From positions 14,574 through 40,937 of the forward strand of contig NW_019774214.1 in NCBI RefSeq assembly GCF_001039355.2: a stretch of DNA of 26,364 nucleotides. Reading direction: 5' to 3'. The stretch comes from Lingula anatina. Lineage: Eukaryota; Brachiopoda; Lingulata; Lingulida; Lingulidae. Under the pieces are notes generated by a model. It did no database searches. It saw only the letters and a program-made list of their open reading frames with translations, and was not told the origin of the DNA. Every line of letters starts with the position of its first letter. Position 1 is the first letter of the stretch. The position numbers were made by a program, and so were the translations under genes. Below, one piece after another: positions 25,871 to 26,364 of this stretch.

Positions 25871-26004
25871 TTTAACGCCAGATGGCGCCCATTGTACGAA
25901 AATCTAGGCCAAGTCACATGATCCACAGTGATCAAAATGGCGGACGTTATTGAAGCAGCATTATCATATTCCTCGCTCGAACTCGAGAATTATCTCGAGT
26001 TCGA

Positions 26005-26235
26005 GATATTATTATATATATAATATCATTATTAGATTGTACGCGTAGAGATAATTCTCGAAATAATAAATAATTAAATAATTTATTAAATAATTTGGAC
26101 ATGTTATAAATTAAAAAAAAACAAAAACACACACTTGTGAAGCACTGCTTTATTGTTGTACTCATTTCACAAGTTCCAGATATTATTATATATATAATAT
26201 CATTATTAGATTGTACGCGTAGAGATAATTCTCGA
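26005..26235. repeat. 57-bp direct repeat inside the fold-back element
   Basis: 26005-26061 and 26179-26235 are identical, running from GATATTATTATATATATAAT to GATAATTCTCGA. They flank about 117 bp of AT-rich sequence. Confidence 0.9.
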
Positions 26236-26364
26236 GTTCGAGCGAGGAATATGATAATGCTGCTTCAATAACGTCCGCCATTTTGATCACTGTGGATCAT
26301 GTGACTTGGCCTAGATTTTCGTACAATGGGCGCCATCTGGCGTCAAATCGCGTTTTGATGACAA

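Larger units (their letters stand above)
25652..26364. mobile_element. Fold-back element, cut by the window end
   Basis: Arms at 25854-25996 and 26222-26364 are inverted copies of 143 bp (both contain GCCAGATGGCGCCCATTGTA and TGATCAAAATGGCGGACG in opposite senses). The right arm reaches the window edge, so the element goes on. The left side carries minisatellites that probably recur inverted beyond the edge. The centre has two 57-bp direct repeats (26005-26061 and 26179-26235). Frames at 25523-25921 and 25552-25935 come from the minisatellite. No transposase is visible. It begins exactly where the segmental duplication stops matching. Confidence 0.85.

Noticed and set aside
25523-25935. Frames of about 130 codons on both strands with repeated QLVIKT- or TSCVLMM-like units
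   Set aside because: They are translations of the 21-bp minisatellite in the fold-back element, which is divisible by three and so stays open.

Overview
This is animal (eukaryotic) genomic DNA: every real gene is split by GT-AG introns, the DNA between exons is AT-rich and full of small transposons, and the proteins are metazoan. The gene families (a secreted VWA plus C-type lectin protein, a Rubicon orthologue) and the style of repeats suggest a marine invertebrate, most likely a mollusc. That identification is inference; no sequence here names a species.

Left part (1-10911, minus strand): the 5' half of a Rubicon-like gene (RUBCN), whose RUN-domain exons I could assemble in phase: 10883-10911, 9292-9445, 8520-8751, 4363-4469, 3866-4079, and less surely 2750-2878. 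The rest of the gene lies left of the window or is not visible. The introns, and the region left of the last exon, hold two copies of a large dispersed repeat (234-2128 and 6673-8150) carrying perfect nuclear-receptor DR1 motifs. They also hold a long-TIR MITE (9645-10174), smaller inverted-repeat elements and microsatellites.

Middle (11823-13899, plus strand): a four-exon gene for a 283-residue multi-pass membrane protein of no family I recognise. It lies head to head with RUBCN, about 0.9 kb apart. An AT-rich 3' region and a gene-poor stretch follow to about 16187.

Right part (16188-20542, minus strand): a complete five-exon gene for a 363-residue secreted protein: signal peptide, one VWA domain with an intact MIDAS, then one C-type lectin-like domain. 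Its first three exons and about 315 bp of 5' flank are repeated at 23235-25651, without the lectin exons. The single ambiguous base in the window (n at 23234) lies exactly where that second copy begins. The duplication may therefore be a haplotype or assembly artefact, although the splice phases would also permit a VWA-VWA-lectin protein. Between the copies is a dead Tc1-like transposase (21963-22997). The window ends inside a fold-back element (25652-26364).

No tRNA, rRNA, CRISPR or prokaryotic feature was seen.
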